From positions 6,816,095-6,880,094 of the forward strand of contig OX457028.1 in the NCBI GenBank assembly GCA_949752745.1: DNA of 64,000 bases. The letters are read 5' to 3'. The translations under genes and the position numbers were made by a program. How positions within the stretch are numbered: position 1 is the first letter of the stretch; each line of letters starts with the position of its first letter. The notes below the pieces were generated by a model, which saw only the letters and a list, made by a program, of their open reading frames with translations, made no database searches and was not told the DNA's origin. Source of the DNA: Protula sp. h YS-2021. Its lineage: Eukaryota > Annelida > Polychaeta > Sabellida > Serpulidae. Below, in pieces: positions 23,673 to 36,859 of the stretch.

Positions 23673-24187
23673 CTGTAGCCAGATAGAAACAACATCATAG
23701 GTACGACATATTCCCGCAGCAACAGCAGTAAAATTGAACGAAATACACTTAAAGCAAATATATGTTAATGTAAAGTACACACAAAAAAGAAACAATGAAA
23801 CTTTGTCAATCCAGCTGGGAAAAGATATTGATTTCTAAATCAGCGATCTCATTACTGAAACAGAAAAGTTGAACAAAACCACTTCAGACACGTTTAATCT
23901 AAAGACGCATAACAAAGAATTAATTGGTGTATAACAAGAGCTAAATCAGCCAGTTTGATAATCTATCGAAGTTCCGTAACTGCTTACAAGTTCAAACTAG
24001 AAATGTGTCCGTTGGAACACGGATGTCCCGACCGAACTTCCATATGGTCTGGGCAAGTTAAAAAATGGAAGAGTATCTATAATTATAATTCAAATAAAGT
24101 CAAATTACCCTGCCAGCCAACAATCTGTTTTTTTTTTTTTTAATTGTGAATACCCCGCATTTCCTACTTTTTGAAAAATATGTTTAA
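23673..24187. other. TTYH upstream intron, nothing recognised
   Basis: No exon with the expected N-terminal tweety sequence was recognised here on the minus strand. Confidence 0.4.
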
Positions 24188-24949
24188 TGGTTTCATAAGG
24201 GTCTAGGACAGAACCCCCCGTGACCAAACCCCCCCGGACCAAACCCCCCCCCCCCCCGCGCGCATAACCCCACGATCGGACCACCCCCCCCCCCCCGACC
24301 TCTTAACCCAATCAAAATGCCAATATAATATGTCAAATTTAAACACACGTTTATTGCATCATGATTTTACGACTTGAGATGTATTTCACAGCATTTTGCA
24401 AAAGCTGTTTTACTACGATGACTACAACTGACTAATGTCAACAGTCACTGTTGGTTTAAAACTGAATATTGTGCGCTATTCCTCTGAGAAAATCTAAGAT
24501 GTTTCTGTTGCGAAAGTCACGAACAATGTCCCCTGTCCTATTTCCTAAAGAACAGGAATTCGCACTTCAGACGTTTTAATTGCAATCGACATACAGACTA
24601 CATGACAAGGGTGTAAATTGTACTTCAGATCCTGTGGTTCTAAGATGACAGAACAGGACACGGCAGAAGCTCTGATTGCATTTGAGATCAAAGCTCGTCA
24701 TCAAAGCTCGTCAGATAATACGACTGCAATTGTGTACCTTTCATACCTTTATAATCAGTAAAAATAAAGTAACGATTACCGAATATTGGAGCCTGCTTAA
24801 ACGTTCAAATATAATTGTTGGAGTGGGGGGGGGGGTATGGCCCTCTCCATATGGGGGGATTTTGGCATGGGGGGTTATGCGCGCGGGGGGTTAGGTCCTG
24901 GGGGGTTTGGTCCCGGGGGGTTATGTCCGAAACCCGTTTCATAAAACCT
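24188..24949. mobile_element. Inverted-repeat element with C/G-run arms
   Basis: The left arm (24188-24300) starts GGTTTCATAAGGGTCTAGGACA and repeats GGACCAAACCCCCC-type blocks. The right arm (24815-24949) is its inverted relative, ending with GGGGGGTTATGTCCGAAACC and then a TTTCATAAAACC block. The CGCGCATAACCCC motif also occurs inverted. The roughly 500-bp interior is non-coding. It is a probable non-autonomous element whose arms could form G-quadruplexes or a large hairpin. Confidence 0.7.
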
Positions 24950-27433
24950 TTATTTGATATATCACCTATGTTACTGCTTGATCTAAAAGGCCATTCTTAT
25001 GTTTTAACTGCTTTTCGGGTAGTTTTTTTGACTTCAATGACGCGCCGGTGGTTACAGATAGTGTTGAAAGTAAACGCAAAGGCAGCAAATACGCGAAATC
25101 ACACTTTCAAAATCCGGTGAGGTAAACTTGGATAAACCGTGAAATATCTTGTTAATGTATACTTCTTTGGCACATTTGTCAGAATTTTGGCTTAAATATT
25201 TTCTAAAAGCATTTATCATCTTTTTTACTGATGATACTCTGTCGTCTAATATTTCCCAAGGAATGCCAGTCATTGACTATCCGTTGCTTCCCTCTTTGAC
25301 AAAGTTATCCCAGTTGACCTGCATTACTTAGTTCGAACTGGGAATCTGAGACCTAACCGAGACTCATTCGTAATTAATTGCTGTTTTTTTTTTTTTTGTG
25401 TGACCCCGACATTTTTGCGACGTCTATTTTTCGACGTCTACATAAATCGTCAGAAAATAAATCGCTTGGATAATGATAACGAAAACCAACGCCACGTCTT
25501 AACAGCGTTTTAACAACTTATTTTCAACAAAGCATACCAAAAGCATGTTGCTTAGTTTTGATGTAACTTGGAACTTGGCATGACTTTTAACAAATATTTG
25601 ATTAACTAGGACTTTTAACAAATATTTTCTACAAAAATCTGAATTTTTCAGCGTTCTGACTCGTAGTTTTTTTGGTCCCAAGTGTAACTTCGGAAAACTG
25701 AAGTTTTCTAATAGCTTCAGTCTAGTTTTTAAGTTCCGATACTCGATGACGAAAACGCTGTGTCTATTTCAAAGTGATCTTCATGAATTGCTCCACTGAC
25801 TTATGTGTCCCAAGTTTTTTGTTTTTTTTTTTTTTTTTCGCTTCTCTGTTTATCCCCCCCCCCCCCCAAAAAAAAAAAAAACAAAAAAAACTGAAGTCCT
25901 CTTTTCTCGTAAATCTCGAGAGGGAAACTGAACAGGTGTATTTACACGGCTGCTTTTATACATGGGAACGGGGTCGAAATGAAAAGCCGGAAAATTTTAC
26001 CATACACGGGAATGGGGTCGAAAAAAAGTGGTCCATTTGGCAACAAAAAAGGCGGAAGATTCCCATGTATATGGTTTGCAGTCTAACGCGCAAGAAATTC
26101 CGTGCATTTTAATTCAACAATTCAGTTTCAAATACAGAATCGGTGGTTTCTGCGTTTTGTGTGCATTTCGACAACAGTCTGAGGATGCACTTAGAAAAAG
26201 CCTATTGCCATCTACTCGCATAGATTAATCACAGATCAAAAACAACCAATGTGAAAAGGCTCATAATATAGTTACAAGTACTTACTTCTCGGTATCGTTC
26301 ATCTTGCGGGTTAAATGATGAATTCACTTGATTGATCATTAAATCAACATGTGGGAAAGAATGAAAAAATTCCGTTAACCATGACACACTATACTTATTA
26401 TGATACACCATCGTTGCTAATATTCAAGTTTAGGTACTCGTATTAACGGTATTTCTTTTTAAGGGTGAATTCAGAAGCTGACTTCTCGATTAACAGTGGT
26501 TTTTGTCCATCCCTGCGATACGTTTATTGTTGCATGACATAGAACAACAGTCAGCATATATAACACAACACTAGAATATCATTAATTGATAACTTGTGCG
26601 GATTTACTTCCACATCTTTCTCCACAAAGGCCCTCATCCACTGTTTACATTTTATGGCGACATCTGGCGAATGAGCATTATCACCGTAAAATTCACAGAA
26701 TTTCAAAACTGGCTTCCGATTTTCAAATTTTAGTTCGACTGTTAGACTGGCTGTGACAAAGTTTCAGTGATTTGTCTACCCATCTCTCTATTAGTGAACC
26801 CAGGGGGAGTAGGCACATGCTATGGGATCAGTTACCATCCAAAAAAACGCAGAGAGGGGATAACTTTCAGTCCAAATGCTGTCAGCGCGGAGTAGCAGTT
26901 TCGCTTAAAAAAGAGAGATAAATTTCAATACTCCGCATTTCCCACAATAAGGTGTTTATTTCGGAATATCACTCCTCATTTGGTTGCAAAAAATAGGTAA
27001 TGTTTCAAAATAAGCACTTAGGTGTGGTTTCAATATTTTTGGACAGTCATCTGTGTGCCTATGCAAAGCAAATTCATACTCATGCCATTGGGAAGACAAC
27101 GATCCTGCTCTTAAGGCACCCGTAAACTCACCACTTAGACGCGTTTGCAAATAACAATTATGCAAACCACTATTTCCTGCTTCGGGTATTTCACCACCCT
27201 CAGCATTTATATGAAAGCGTGTTATAAACATTAATTGAATAGATATTTCACCACATGAGAATTCATCGAACCAGCAGTATCCTTATAGATGAGACGCATG
27301 GAGCGCTCAGAATTTAGATTTTCTTACTAATCATGAATAAGGTGAGAAATGATGCGAGTATAACCATTGGAACTGTTACTGTGTGAAATCAATAGTTCAT
27401 TCAGAAATAATTCAATTAATGGACCATAAGTAA
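24950..27433. other. No gene seen
   Basis: AT-rich sequence with T, C and A runs near 25385 and 25820-25885. A minus-strand open frame of 91 residues at 26956-27231 has no motif I recognise and no splice context. Confidence 0.5.
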
Positions 27434-27459
27434 CTAGAACCTCATTTCGCTAGCGAAAT
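27434..27459 (-). mobile_element. Helitron-like 3' terminus, minus strand
   Basis: On the minus strand a hairpin ATTTCGCTAGCGAAAT (27459-27444) is followed six bases later by CTAG (27437-27434) and then TTAC. This is the same hairpin sequence and spacing as the plus-strand terminus at 19791-19821, so both look like ends of one Helitron family. The element body above 27460 is undefined. Confidence 0.55.
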
Positions 27460-28234
27460 ATTAAACACTTGACAAAAATTAAAACATAAAAATACTTCCT
27501 TCAATGAGTTATTTCTTGAATAATATATTGTAAACAACACAGCTTGAATAAGTCTTATAAACCGAGTAGTGTTTGGTTTTGGTTGACTTAAGGTTTTATT
27601 GGCTGATCAGGCATACACCGTGTTATCTAGTTACGCAGTGAGAGCTCGCACAAAGCTAAGCAGCTGTGTGTTCTGTGCTATGCGATAAATGCTACGTATT
27701 GCAAAAATACACTCTATTCACATGGCATTTTTAACAAGAATACGAAACCGAAGGAGAAAAATAAAAAATGTCATGCACACGTTTATATTAAGTTCTACCT
27801 AAGTTCTACGTAGTGTCAGCTGAGTAGATGTCAAGAAAAAAAGATACCAACGGCTGCTCGCACAAATTCAGAAACACATTGCAAGCCAAATGCTTGTCAA
27901 GTGTTAATTATACAAATAATTGATGGATGTTATATTATCATCTACACCACAAACCTTTTCATCACGCTTTGCAATGCCACATTCAACATGAAGTCTACTA
28001 TTATTTAAATCTAAATTTTCTTCTATACTAGCATTAATATAAATTTGTATCTAGTACCTAATGGCAGTGTGTGGTCGATAGTCTACATTATAATTTTTTC
28101 TACAGCAGTTTGCGTTTGGGGTATGTAAAACCATTACAATGGAGAGAGACTACATTCACAAGAATGATCATGGATGATTGACATTTTTTCTATTTCTGAA
28201 ATATATCTTTTGTTTTGGCTTCTTTCACTGTCGT
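27460..28234. other. No gene seen
   Basis: AT-rich, possibly the decayed flank of the Polinton or the body of the Helitron-like element; no protein signature recognised. Confidence 0.4.
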
Positions 28235-28550
28235 TCACCTTCTAACAAGTTTCGTTGGTGTACTTCGTTTATCAATAGCCCCAACAGCTTCTTGAGCTGC
28301 ACAGCCAGTTACGACCTTAACCGCACTTTTGCAGCCTTGTCAAGGTGTGGTGCATCAGCTCTAACCGTAATAAGTACGGACTAGCTTTGCAAGCCACTGC
28401 ATCCAAGAACAAACCAATACAATCCCCATATTGTATGCGTGCAAAGTTAATTCCTTGCAAATCCCCACCCACTTGAAGGAAATGGTTGCGGTATGCAGAT
28501 GGATCGTGTCTGTCTGCTTTCATAAGGTTTTCATAATGCTTTTTGTCGAA
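28235..28550 (-). pseudogene. Polinton small capsid-associated protein remnant
   Basis: The minus strand encodes a glycine-rich stretch with HFLQVGGDLQGINF and RIQYGDCIGLF. This resembles the small virion or core-type protein that follows the minor capsid gene in Polinton/Maverick elements (YYxxQxGG...YQxGxGIG...F pattern). After about 50 residues the similarity shifts frame; the remaining part ends near 28235 (TPTKLVRR). It is a dead copy. Family assignment is from remembered patterns, so moderate. Confidence 0.5.
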
Positions 28551-28552
28551 AG

Positions 28553-29130
28553 TGAAGGTTACATATCACTTTTCCAATGAAACATCATGACCTGTGTCAT
28601 CCTTACTATTAATTTCTATCTTGTCAAATTTTGATGTATTAACAGGGACATTATGAGGTTCTTCAAAAGTTTTCATAATAATATCACCATCGTTAACCTC
28701 AATGGGAACAGAACGTAGTAAAGGAACATAATAATCTCCAACTACTTGTAGCTCGCATATACTGCAGTCTACATAAAGTGTACCAGATTGTTTATGCTAT
28801 TTATCACGTATAAATCCTAATATCTCAGCTAATCCAGTAGAAAAGACAATATCATAATCGTTTCCCACAATAAGAGAAACTCTTCGTCCAATATGATCAT
28901 ACTTTAACCGAATAGAGTTTTTAGTAATAGATCTTTGTAATTCTTCACTTATTGCAGTACATATTTCAGGTATAGATCAATAGTAACCATGTGGAATGGT
29001 AACTTCATATAATCTATTATCTAATGATGACCGATAATCAAGGGTATATTCCTTGTCTCATTGTCATCCATGTGAGTGGATATTGAATTTCAGCTAAGGC
29101 TACTGCATATTCTCCTTTCAAATATTACTA
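28553..29130 (-). pseudogene. Polinton minor-capsid (penton-like) gene remnant
   Basis: Several minus-strand segments match, in order, the conserved Polinton/Maverick protein with an N-terminal ALAEIQYP-type motif (about 29090), an IPxGYY motif (about 29000), a GLAEILGF motif and a VPLLRSVPIE motif (about 28720). They are separated by at least one frameshift and two in-frame stops (near 28978 and 28795), so the gene is inactive. In intact elements this protein is part of the predicted virion shell. It lies next to the small capsid-associated remnant and in the same orientation as the ATPase and integrase remnants. Confidence 0.55.
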
Positions 29131-29388
29131 CGCAATGTAAGGTAAAAACTTGTTGACACCATGATCACTAACTCGTGTATGCGCGTTGACGGACTGAATG
29201 TTTTTGCATTACTTTGTGCAAGGTGGGCGCCATTCAAATGACATGTAGTGCGCACGCTGTGTACGCCGCGTGCACGGTTCACATTGTCCCTATGCATGAC
29301 TTCTCCTTGACAACAAGCAATTACACATCTCATTGTTACAGGAATATGAGTTGTAGTTGACAACAACATAACTCTTTAAGTCATGTTA

Positions 29389-30190
29389 AAAATTCTCATC
29401 GTTCTGGAAACTGTCTTTGTTGACGCTGTTTTGTCTCTTTTGTAATATCTTCACGAGTTGTCTTTCTGCCAAAAATAGTTCTTGGAATATTAACATCTGC
29501 AATTTCCTGAATAAACTGCTACAAACCTCGTGCTGGCAGTTATCGTTCTTTTCTTGTACCAACAAATGCTTCTTTTAGTAAATCAATAATGTTGGAATTT
29601 TCAATTAAATCCCCAATTTTTAATACAAGTTCATTCTTATCTATTCATCTTGTACCATAGTTTTTATGTTCTGCTAGAAGTTCTGTTACTTGTGCATGAT
29701 ACATAGGCTGAAAATGTTAACTGTTGTTACTTTTCTTACTTTTTTGCAGCAACTGCAGCAGCAAACTTTTTTTGTTGCTGCGATTGAATTGTTTGTACAT
29801 GATGACCAAGAGGTTGAGGCATTTCAGTTGCAGTTTTCACGATTTCGTTTCTTTTCTCAAAGTGTATTCACTTTAGCTTTAATACTATTATTTGAAGGTT
29901 GACTTGATAATAATTTCTATATTCTGATTCAGGAATAACGACCATTTTCATTGCATGTTTTTTTAATAACAATTGAGCTAATAATGGAAGCACAATTCTT
30001 GCAATTGTTCCAATAAACCCACCTTACTGATTTATCAAAATCTTTTATGATTGAGGGAAATTGTCTTATCAGCCAGTTGTCGAATGTTTGTTTGTTGTTC
30101 ACGCATTAATTTTTGATACATATGTGGCGTCAACGGTGTGTTCCCTTGCAATATATTTAAACATATTTCAAACAAACTGACCACTTCATC
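29389..30190 (-). pseudogene. Polinton accessory protein remnants
   Basis: Broken minus-strand coding stretches: near 30040-30180 a basic segment of the pattern NxxxGNxPLT...RQLADK, near 29935 a VVIPESE motif, and near 29420-29690 a segment containing LVLKIGDLIENSNIIDLL and DVNIPRTIFG. These resemble the small basic and accessory proteins found between the ATPase and capsid genes of Polintons. Functions are unknown. Multiple stops and frame changes are present. Confidence 0.45.
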
Positions 30191-30194
30191 TTTT

Positions 30195-30720
30195 GTGGCT
30201 TACTTCTTCATATGCTTCAATTAAAAACTGAGATTTCCTTGAGTACATTTGTCGAGCCAATGTTGACTATCTCTTGGATTTTTAAACAGAATAATGTAAT
30301 GTGTATTTAAACTAATATTACGCATTTCCTTTCCTTGGTAAACCAGATTGTGCATGATGAAAATAATGCTTAGTTTTAATGGCTGGTTCCAATACTAAAC
30401 AATCTGGTCATGCGTTCAGCGCTGTGAGTTGTGGTGATGAGATCGTCAATAATAAGTAAGTTATTCTGTTTTGGATTGAATCGCTTTTCAGTATCTTTTG
30501 GAATATCTTGATGAAACGTCACTCTTTTCATATCTTTGTACAAGGGCTCAACCACAGCATAGAGCCATAAAACATGTTTAGGAAATGGTTAAATGATTTT
30601 TTGTTCAATGAGTGTTTTCACAAGAAATGTTTTCCACTACCTGATGGTCTAGAAACCAAGCATGTAAACGAATGCTTCACGGTGCTTGAATATCAGATTC
30701 TTTTACCCAGCTATTAAATT
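30195..30720 (-). pseudogene. Polinton packaging ATPase remnant
   Basis: On the minus strand a Walker A-like RPSGSGKH (about 30650) and, in another frame after a frameshift, a segment ending in Walker B LLIIDDLI (about 30450). These are followed by motifs typical of the FtsK/HerA-like (A32-type) genome-packaging ATPase of Polintons (NLVYQGKEMRNISLN, then LFKNPRDSQ). At least two frameshifts and several stops make it non-functional. It sits upstream of the capsid-type remnants and downstream of the integrase array on the same strand, as expected for one decayed element. Confidence 0.65.
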
Positions 30721-31174
30721 TCTTTGGCCACTTGACCACTTGACAAATAATTCTTTCACACCTCATCTTTTTCGTGTCTTCAAAACATTTCATTTTCAAT
30801 TTTAAATTTTACATGGTAACCCCTTTGAAATACATATTTCATGTTGACCAATGTTAAACTTAGAGGGTTTTGGCTTCTTCATTGATTTCAATTTCAATTT
30901 ATCTATATATATACAGGTTTCCACACTTTGGATTCAATCTTCTTGGTAATGTCTCCCGGTGATAATGCATTTTGTAAGGATCCATGAGACCTATGATTAT
31001 AATTGTAGACTAAGTCTTGTAAAATATCTTATATCGTTACGTTTGGCGATGTAGAAAATAGCGATACATCATTCTTTTGAGATGACATATGACTCTTTAA
31101 GCAAAGTTGGCTTTCGCCTCAGTCTTGATAGTATATGCATGAATGTCTTCTTTCTTTATAAACTGTCTTACCCA

Positions 31175-31675
31175 TCAGTTCTTAAATTCTGTTCCGTTAT
31201 CTAGCCTCAATGTTCTAGGTCTTATTGTTGTTTGTTGGCAAATCTCTTGAAAGGCTTGAATGACACCAGTATGACTTTTGTTTGGAATAATTTGTACCCA
31301 CGAGTGTTGGGACAAGACATCAGTGACAATTAGTAGAAAGTGATTACCTTCATTATTTTCTGCAATGTTGACCACATCTGCCAAGTCCACATCAAACATA
31401 TCATCAATGCCACGGGTAATAATACGCTGTCGTTTAAATTTATATTTCACTGGTTGAAGTAAACTAAAGCCATCTTGGTCTTGTAACCACTTTTTCACTT
31501 TGGAATTTGCTACAGGTTGTTTGTTTTGTTTCAGTAGTTTGTATAACTTATTATGTCTTGCAAATGCTCCAGTGATTCCACGTTTAAAGTAAATATTGGT
31601 TAAGTAGTCTTTCCACGTTACTGTAGCAACTTGAAATGAAACAAATGATTCACATAACAAAACTTTTATTGACAT
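31175..31675 (-). pseudogene. Polinton-type integrase remnant, array copy 1
   Basis: A 166-residue minus-strand frame with an LYKLLKQNK...VKKWLQDQDGF N-terminal stretch, then the retroviral-type integrase core: first Asp in DVDLADV, a central HFLLIVTDVLSQHSWV strand pair and second Asp in RLDNGTEF. It then stops (TGA). The reading continues past the stop as a recognisable C-terminal core, but the position aligned with the catalytic Glu (FA-stop-RV context, about 31096-31098) is TAA. The D,D,E triad is therefore incomplete and the protein dead. This copy has Phe in DMFDV and Thr in IVTDV. Confidence 0.8.
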
Positions 31676-33069
31676 GCAAATACGAATATTTTAGCAATTA
31701 AAAAACTAGTAAGAAGAGTATACTATGCACTACAATTCATACATATAAGCTTCAGTGCTCTTGAAACATTTTGCAATGTCTATATTCACTTCAACTCGTC
31801 CATTATTGAACATGACAAGCTCTGATATATCTGTTGACAGTGAAACATTATGTCATAGTGTGAAATAATTCTAGCAACTTCAACTAGCATGAGGTCAGCT
31901 GCCCAAATTGTATTGGCGTTGATAAATCCTGAAGCAATGTCAGATGTATTCTCTAGGAAATTCACCTCTTTACATTCATTTACAAAAGATTGAATAAAAC
32001 GATTTCTTGGAATTATCCTTCAAACTGCTACCCAGTGTTTATGCATTTTCTTCACTTCCAGTACCCAGTCAGATTAAAATAAACAGCCTTTGAAAACAGA
32101 AAGTCAATGCATCAAATGTTTCTATACGTCTGTTGAGATGATGACATGTTTCACTTTTCTTCTTCTTCCTGTAATATTATGACCATGTCATTTTTAAAGC
32201 GTATTCGTATATAAGTTCTTTTAAAATATCCGCCACTCTCCTTTTATTTCCTTTGATACAACTCACATAAGATTAAATTTACTGGAAAGAAAAAAAGATA
32301 TTGTCACCATGTCTTCAATATTTTAATGACAAGGTTTTTGCTACTTGCTAGCAGCTTTTTATATCTTACCTTGGAAATAAAAATTTTAATTTGAAGTACT
32401 TTCAGTTTCTTCTTCTTGACACAAAATTCGTATACAAGTCATCATGTGATTGTATATCCAATGTCATACACTGAACGTGGTGAAGTTGTAGCCTTTAGTG
32501 AGTTTATCATCCTATTGATACTGTAGACGCAATTCACCATCAGCTTCAATAACTTTTATGCTAAGATCTTCTGACACTTGAAGTTAAAATTCTGGTATTG
32601 ATAAAGATTTAAAATGATAATTCACGCAACTTGATCTTCAGGAGATAGAATATTGTCAATTCACTTGTTTGTGAATTAGTCATTTTTTATTTCAAAACAA
32701 AGCCTTAATTCCTTCCCAAACCTCATGAACACTGCATCAATATTCTTCACATGCGAAATTGCAACGCTCACCCTCCTTTAAAGACAAAATCCAGCTGAAC
32801 ACCTTGGTGGAAGAATGGTTCAAATGGGTTCATAGCATTGGTAATGTCTCCCGGTGATAATGCATTTTGTAAGGATCCATGAGACCTATGATTATAATTG
32901 TAGACTAAGTCTTGTAAAATATCTTATATCGTTACGTTTGGCGATGTAGAAAATAGCGATACATCATTCTTTTGAGATGACATATGACTCTTTAAGCAAA
33001 GTTGGCTTTCGCCTCAGTCTTGATAGTATATGCATGAATGTCTTCTTTCTTTATAAACTGTCTTACCCA

Positions 33070-33570
33070 TCAGTTCTTAAATTCTGTTCCGTTATCTAGC
33101 CTCAATGTTCTAGGTCTTATTGTTGTTTGTTGACAAATCTCTTGAAAGGCTTGAATGACACCAGTATGACTTTTGTTTGGAATAATTTGTACCCACGAGT
33201 GTTGGGACAAGACATCATTGACAATTAGTAGAAAGTGATTACCTTCATTATTTTCTGCAATGTTGACCACATCTGCCAAGTCCACATCAAACATATCATC
33301 AATACCACAGGTAATAATACGTTGTCGTTTAAATTTATATTTCACTGGTTGAAGTAAACTAAAGCCATCTTGGTCTTGTAACCACTTTTTCACTTTGGAA
33401 TTTGCTACAGGTTGTTTGTTTTGTTTCAGTAGTTTGTATAACTTATTATGTCTTGCAAATGCTCCAGTGATTCCACGTTTAAAGTAAATATTGGTTAAGT
33501 AGTCTTTCCACGTTACTGTAGCAACTTGAAGTGAAACAAATGATTCACATAACAAAACTTTTATTGACAT
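33070..33570 (-). pseudogene. Polinton-type integrase remnant, array copy 2
   Basis: Same 166-residue frame as copy 1, with substitutions such as Ser-Leu in place of Ser-Phe near the start, Cys for Arg before GIDDMF, and Asn in IVNDV. The downstream TGA and the TAA at the catalytic Glu position are shared. Confidence 0.8.
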
Positions 33571-34964
33571 GCAAATACGAATATTTTAGCAATTAAAAAA
33601 CTAGTAAGAAGAGTATACTATGCACTACAATTCATACATATAAGCTTCAGTGCTCTTGAAACATTTTGCAATGTCTATATTCACTTCAACTCGTCCATTA
33701 TTGAACATGACAAGCTCTGATATATCTGTTGACAGTGAAACATTATGTCATAGTGTGAAATAATTCTAGCAACTTCAACTAGCATGAGGTCAGCTGCCCA
33801 AATTGTATTGGCGTTGATAAATCCTGAAGCAATGTCAGATGTATTCTCTAGGAAATTCACCTCTTTACATTCATTTACAAAAGATTGAATAAAACGATTT
33901 CTTGGAATTATCCTTCAAACTGCTACCCAGTGTTTATGCATTTTCTTCACTTCCAGTACCCAGTCAGATTAAAATAAACAGCCTTTGAAAACAGAAAGTC
34001 AATGCATCAAATGTTTCTATACGTCTGTTGAGATGATGACATGTTTCATTTTTCTTCTTCTTCCTGTAATATTATGACCATGTCATTTTTAAAGCGTATT
34101 CGTATATAAGTTCTTTTAAAATATCCGCCACTCTTCTATTATTTCCTTTGATACAACTCACATAAGATTAAATTTACTGGAAAGAAAAAAAGATATTGTC
34201 ACCATGTCTTCAATAATTTAATGACAAGGTTTTTGCTACTTGCTAGCAGCTTTTTATATCTTACCTTGGAAATAAAAATTTTAATTTGAAGTACTTTCAG
34301 TTTCTTCTTCTTGACACAAAATTCGTATGCAAGTCATCATGTGATTGCATATCCAATGTCATACACCGAACGTGGTGAAGTTGTAGCCTTTGGTTAGTTT
34401 ATCATCCTATTGATACTGTAGACACAATTCACCATCAGCTTCAATAACTTTTATGCTAAGATCTTCTGACACTTGAAGTTAAAATTCTGGTATTGATAAA
34501 GATTTAAAATGATAATTCACGCAACTTGATCTTCAGGAGATAGAATATTGTCAATTCACTTGTTTGTGAATTAGTCATTTTTTATTTCAAAACAAAGCCT
34601 TAATTCCTTCCCAAACCTCATGAACACTGCATCAATATTCTTCACATGCGAAATTGCAACGCTCACCCTCCTTTAAAGACAAAATCCAGCTGAACACCTT
34701 GGTGGAAGAATGGTTCAAATGGGTTCATAGCATTGGTAATGTCTCCCGGTGATAATGCATTTTGTAAGGATCCATGAGACCTATGATTATAATTGTAGAC
34801 TAAGTCTTGTAAAATATCTTATATCGTTACGTTTGGCGATGTAGAAAATAGCGATACATCATTCTTTTGAGATGACATATGACTCTTTAAGCAAAGTTGG
34901 CTTTCGCCTCAGTCTTGATAGTATATGCATGAATGTCTTCTTTCTTTATAAACTGTCTTACCCA

Positions 34965-35465
34965 TCAGTTCTTAAATTCTGTTCCGTTATCTAGCCTCAA
35001 TGTTCTAGGTCTTATTGTTGTTTGTTGACAAATCTCTTGAAAGGCTTGAATGACACCAGTATGACTTTTGTTTGGAATAATTTGTACCCACGAGTGTTGG
35101 GACAAGACATCATTGACAATTAGTAGAAAGTGATTACCTTCATTATTTTCTGCAATGTTGACCACATCTGCCAAGTCCACATCCAACATATCATCAATGC
35201 CACGGGTAATAATACGTTGTCGTTTAAATTTATATTTCACTGGTTGAAGTAAACTAAAGCCATCTTGGTCTTGTAACTACTTTTTCACTTTGGAATTTGC
35301 TACAGGTTGTTTGTTTTGTTTCAGTAGTTTGTATAACTTATTATGTCTTGCAAATGCTCCAGTGATTCCACGTTTAAAGTAAATATTGGTTAAGTAGTCT
35401 TTCCACGTTACTGTAGCAACTTGAAATGAAACAAATGATTCACATAACAAAACTTTTATTGACAT
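34965..35465 (-). pseudogene. Polinton-type integrase remnant, array copy 3
   Basis: As copy 1 but split by an extra stop after VKK (Trp codon TGG changed to TAG at about 35274-35276), and Leu replaces Phe in DMLDV. These two changes are shared by copies 3, 4 and 5. Confidence 0.8.
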
Positions 35466-36859
35466 GCAAATAAGAATATTTTAGCAATTAAAAAACTAGC
35501 AAGAAGAGTATACTATGCACTACAATTCATACATATAAGCTTCAGTGCTCTTGAAACATTTTGCAATGTCTATATTCACTTCAACTCGTCCATTATTGAA
35601 CATGACAAGCTCTGATATATCTGTTGACAGTGAAACATTATGTCATAGTGTGAAATAATTCTAGCAACTTCAACTAGCATGAGGTCAGCTGCCCAAATTG
35701 TATTGGCGTTGATAAATCCTGAAGCAATGTCAGATGTATTCTCTAGGAAATTCACCTCTTTACATTCATTTACAAAAGATTGAATAAAACGATTTCTTGG
35801 AATTATCCTTCAAACTGCTACCCAGTGTTTATGCATTTTCTTCACTTCCAGTACCCAGTCAGATTAAAATAAACAGCCTTTGAAAACAGAAAGTCAATGC
35901 ATCAAATGTTTCTATACGTCTGTTGAGATGATGACATGTTTCATTTTTCTTCTTCTTCCTGTAATATTATGACCATGTCATTTTTAAAGCGTATTCGTAT
36001 ATAAGTTCTTTTAAAATATCCGCCACTCTTCTATTATTTCCTTTGATACAACTCACATAAGATTAAATTTACTGGAAAGAAAAAAAGATATTGTCACCAT
36101 GTCTTCAATAATTTAATGACAAGGTTTTTGCTACTTGCTAGCAGCTTTTTATATCTTACCTTGGAAATAAAAATTTTAATTTGAAGTACTTTCAGTTTCT
36201 TCTTCTTGACACAAAATTCGTATGCAAGTCATCATGTGATTGTATATCCAATGTCATACACCGAACGTGGTGAAGTTGTAGCCTTTGGTTAGTTTATCAT
36301 CCTATTGATACTGTAGACACAATTCACCATCAGCTTCAATAACTTTTATGCTAAGATCTTCTGACACTTGAAGTTAAAATTCTGGTATTGATAAAGATTT
36401 AAAATGATAATTCACGCAACTTGATCTTCAGGAGATAGAATATTGTCAATTCACTTGTTTGTGAATTAGTCATTTTTTATTTCAAAACAAAGCCTTAATT
36501 CCTTCCCAAACCTCATGAACACTGCATCAATATTCTTCACATGCGAAATTGCAACGCTCACCCTCCTTTAAAGACAAAATCCAGCTGAACACCTTGGTGG
36601 AAGAATGGTTCAAATGGGTTCATAGCATTGGTAATGTCTCCCGGTGATAATGCATTTTGTAAGGATCCATGAGACCTATGATTATAATTGTAGACTAAGT
36701 CTTGTAAAATATCTTATATCGTTACGTTTGGCGATGTAGAAAATAGCGATACATCATTCTTTTGAGATGACATATGACTCTTTAAGCAAAGTTGGCTTTC
36801 GCCTCAGTCTTGATAGTATATGCATGAATGTCTTCTTTCTTTATAAACTGTCTTACCCA

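Noticed and set aside
26956..27231. 91-codon minus-strand frame near the Polinton
   Set aside because: No motif of any Polinton protein, no splice context; kept only as unexplained sequence.
29690..29902. Plus-strand 70-codon frame with a hydrophobic start
   Set aside because: It is the complement of a minus-strand Polinton remnant.
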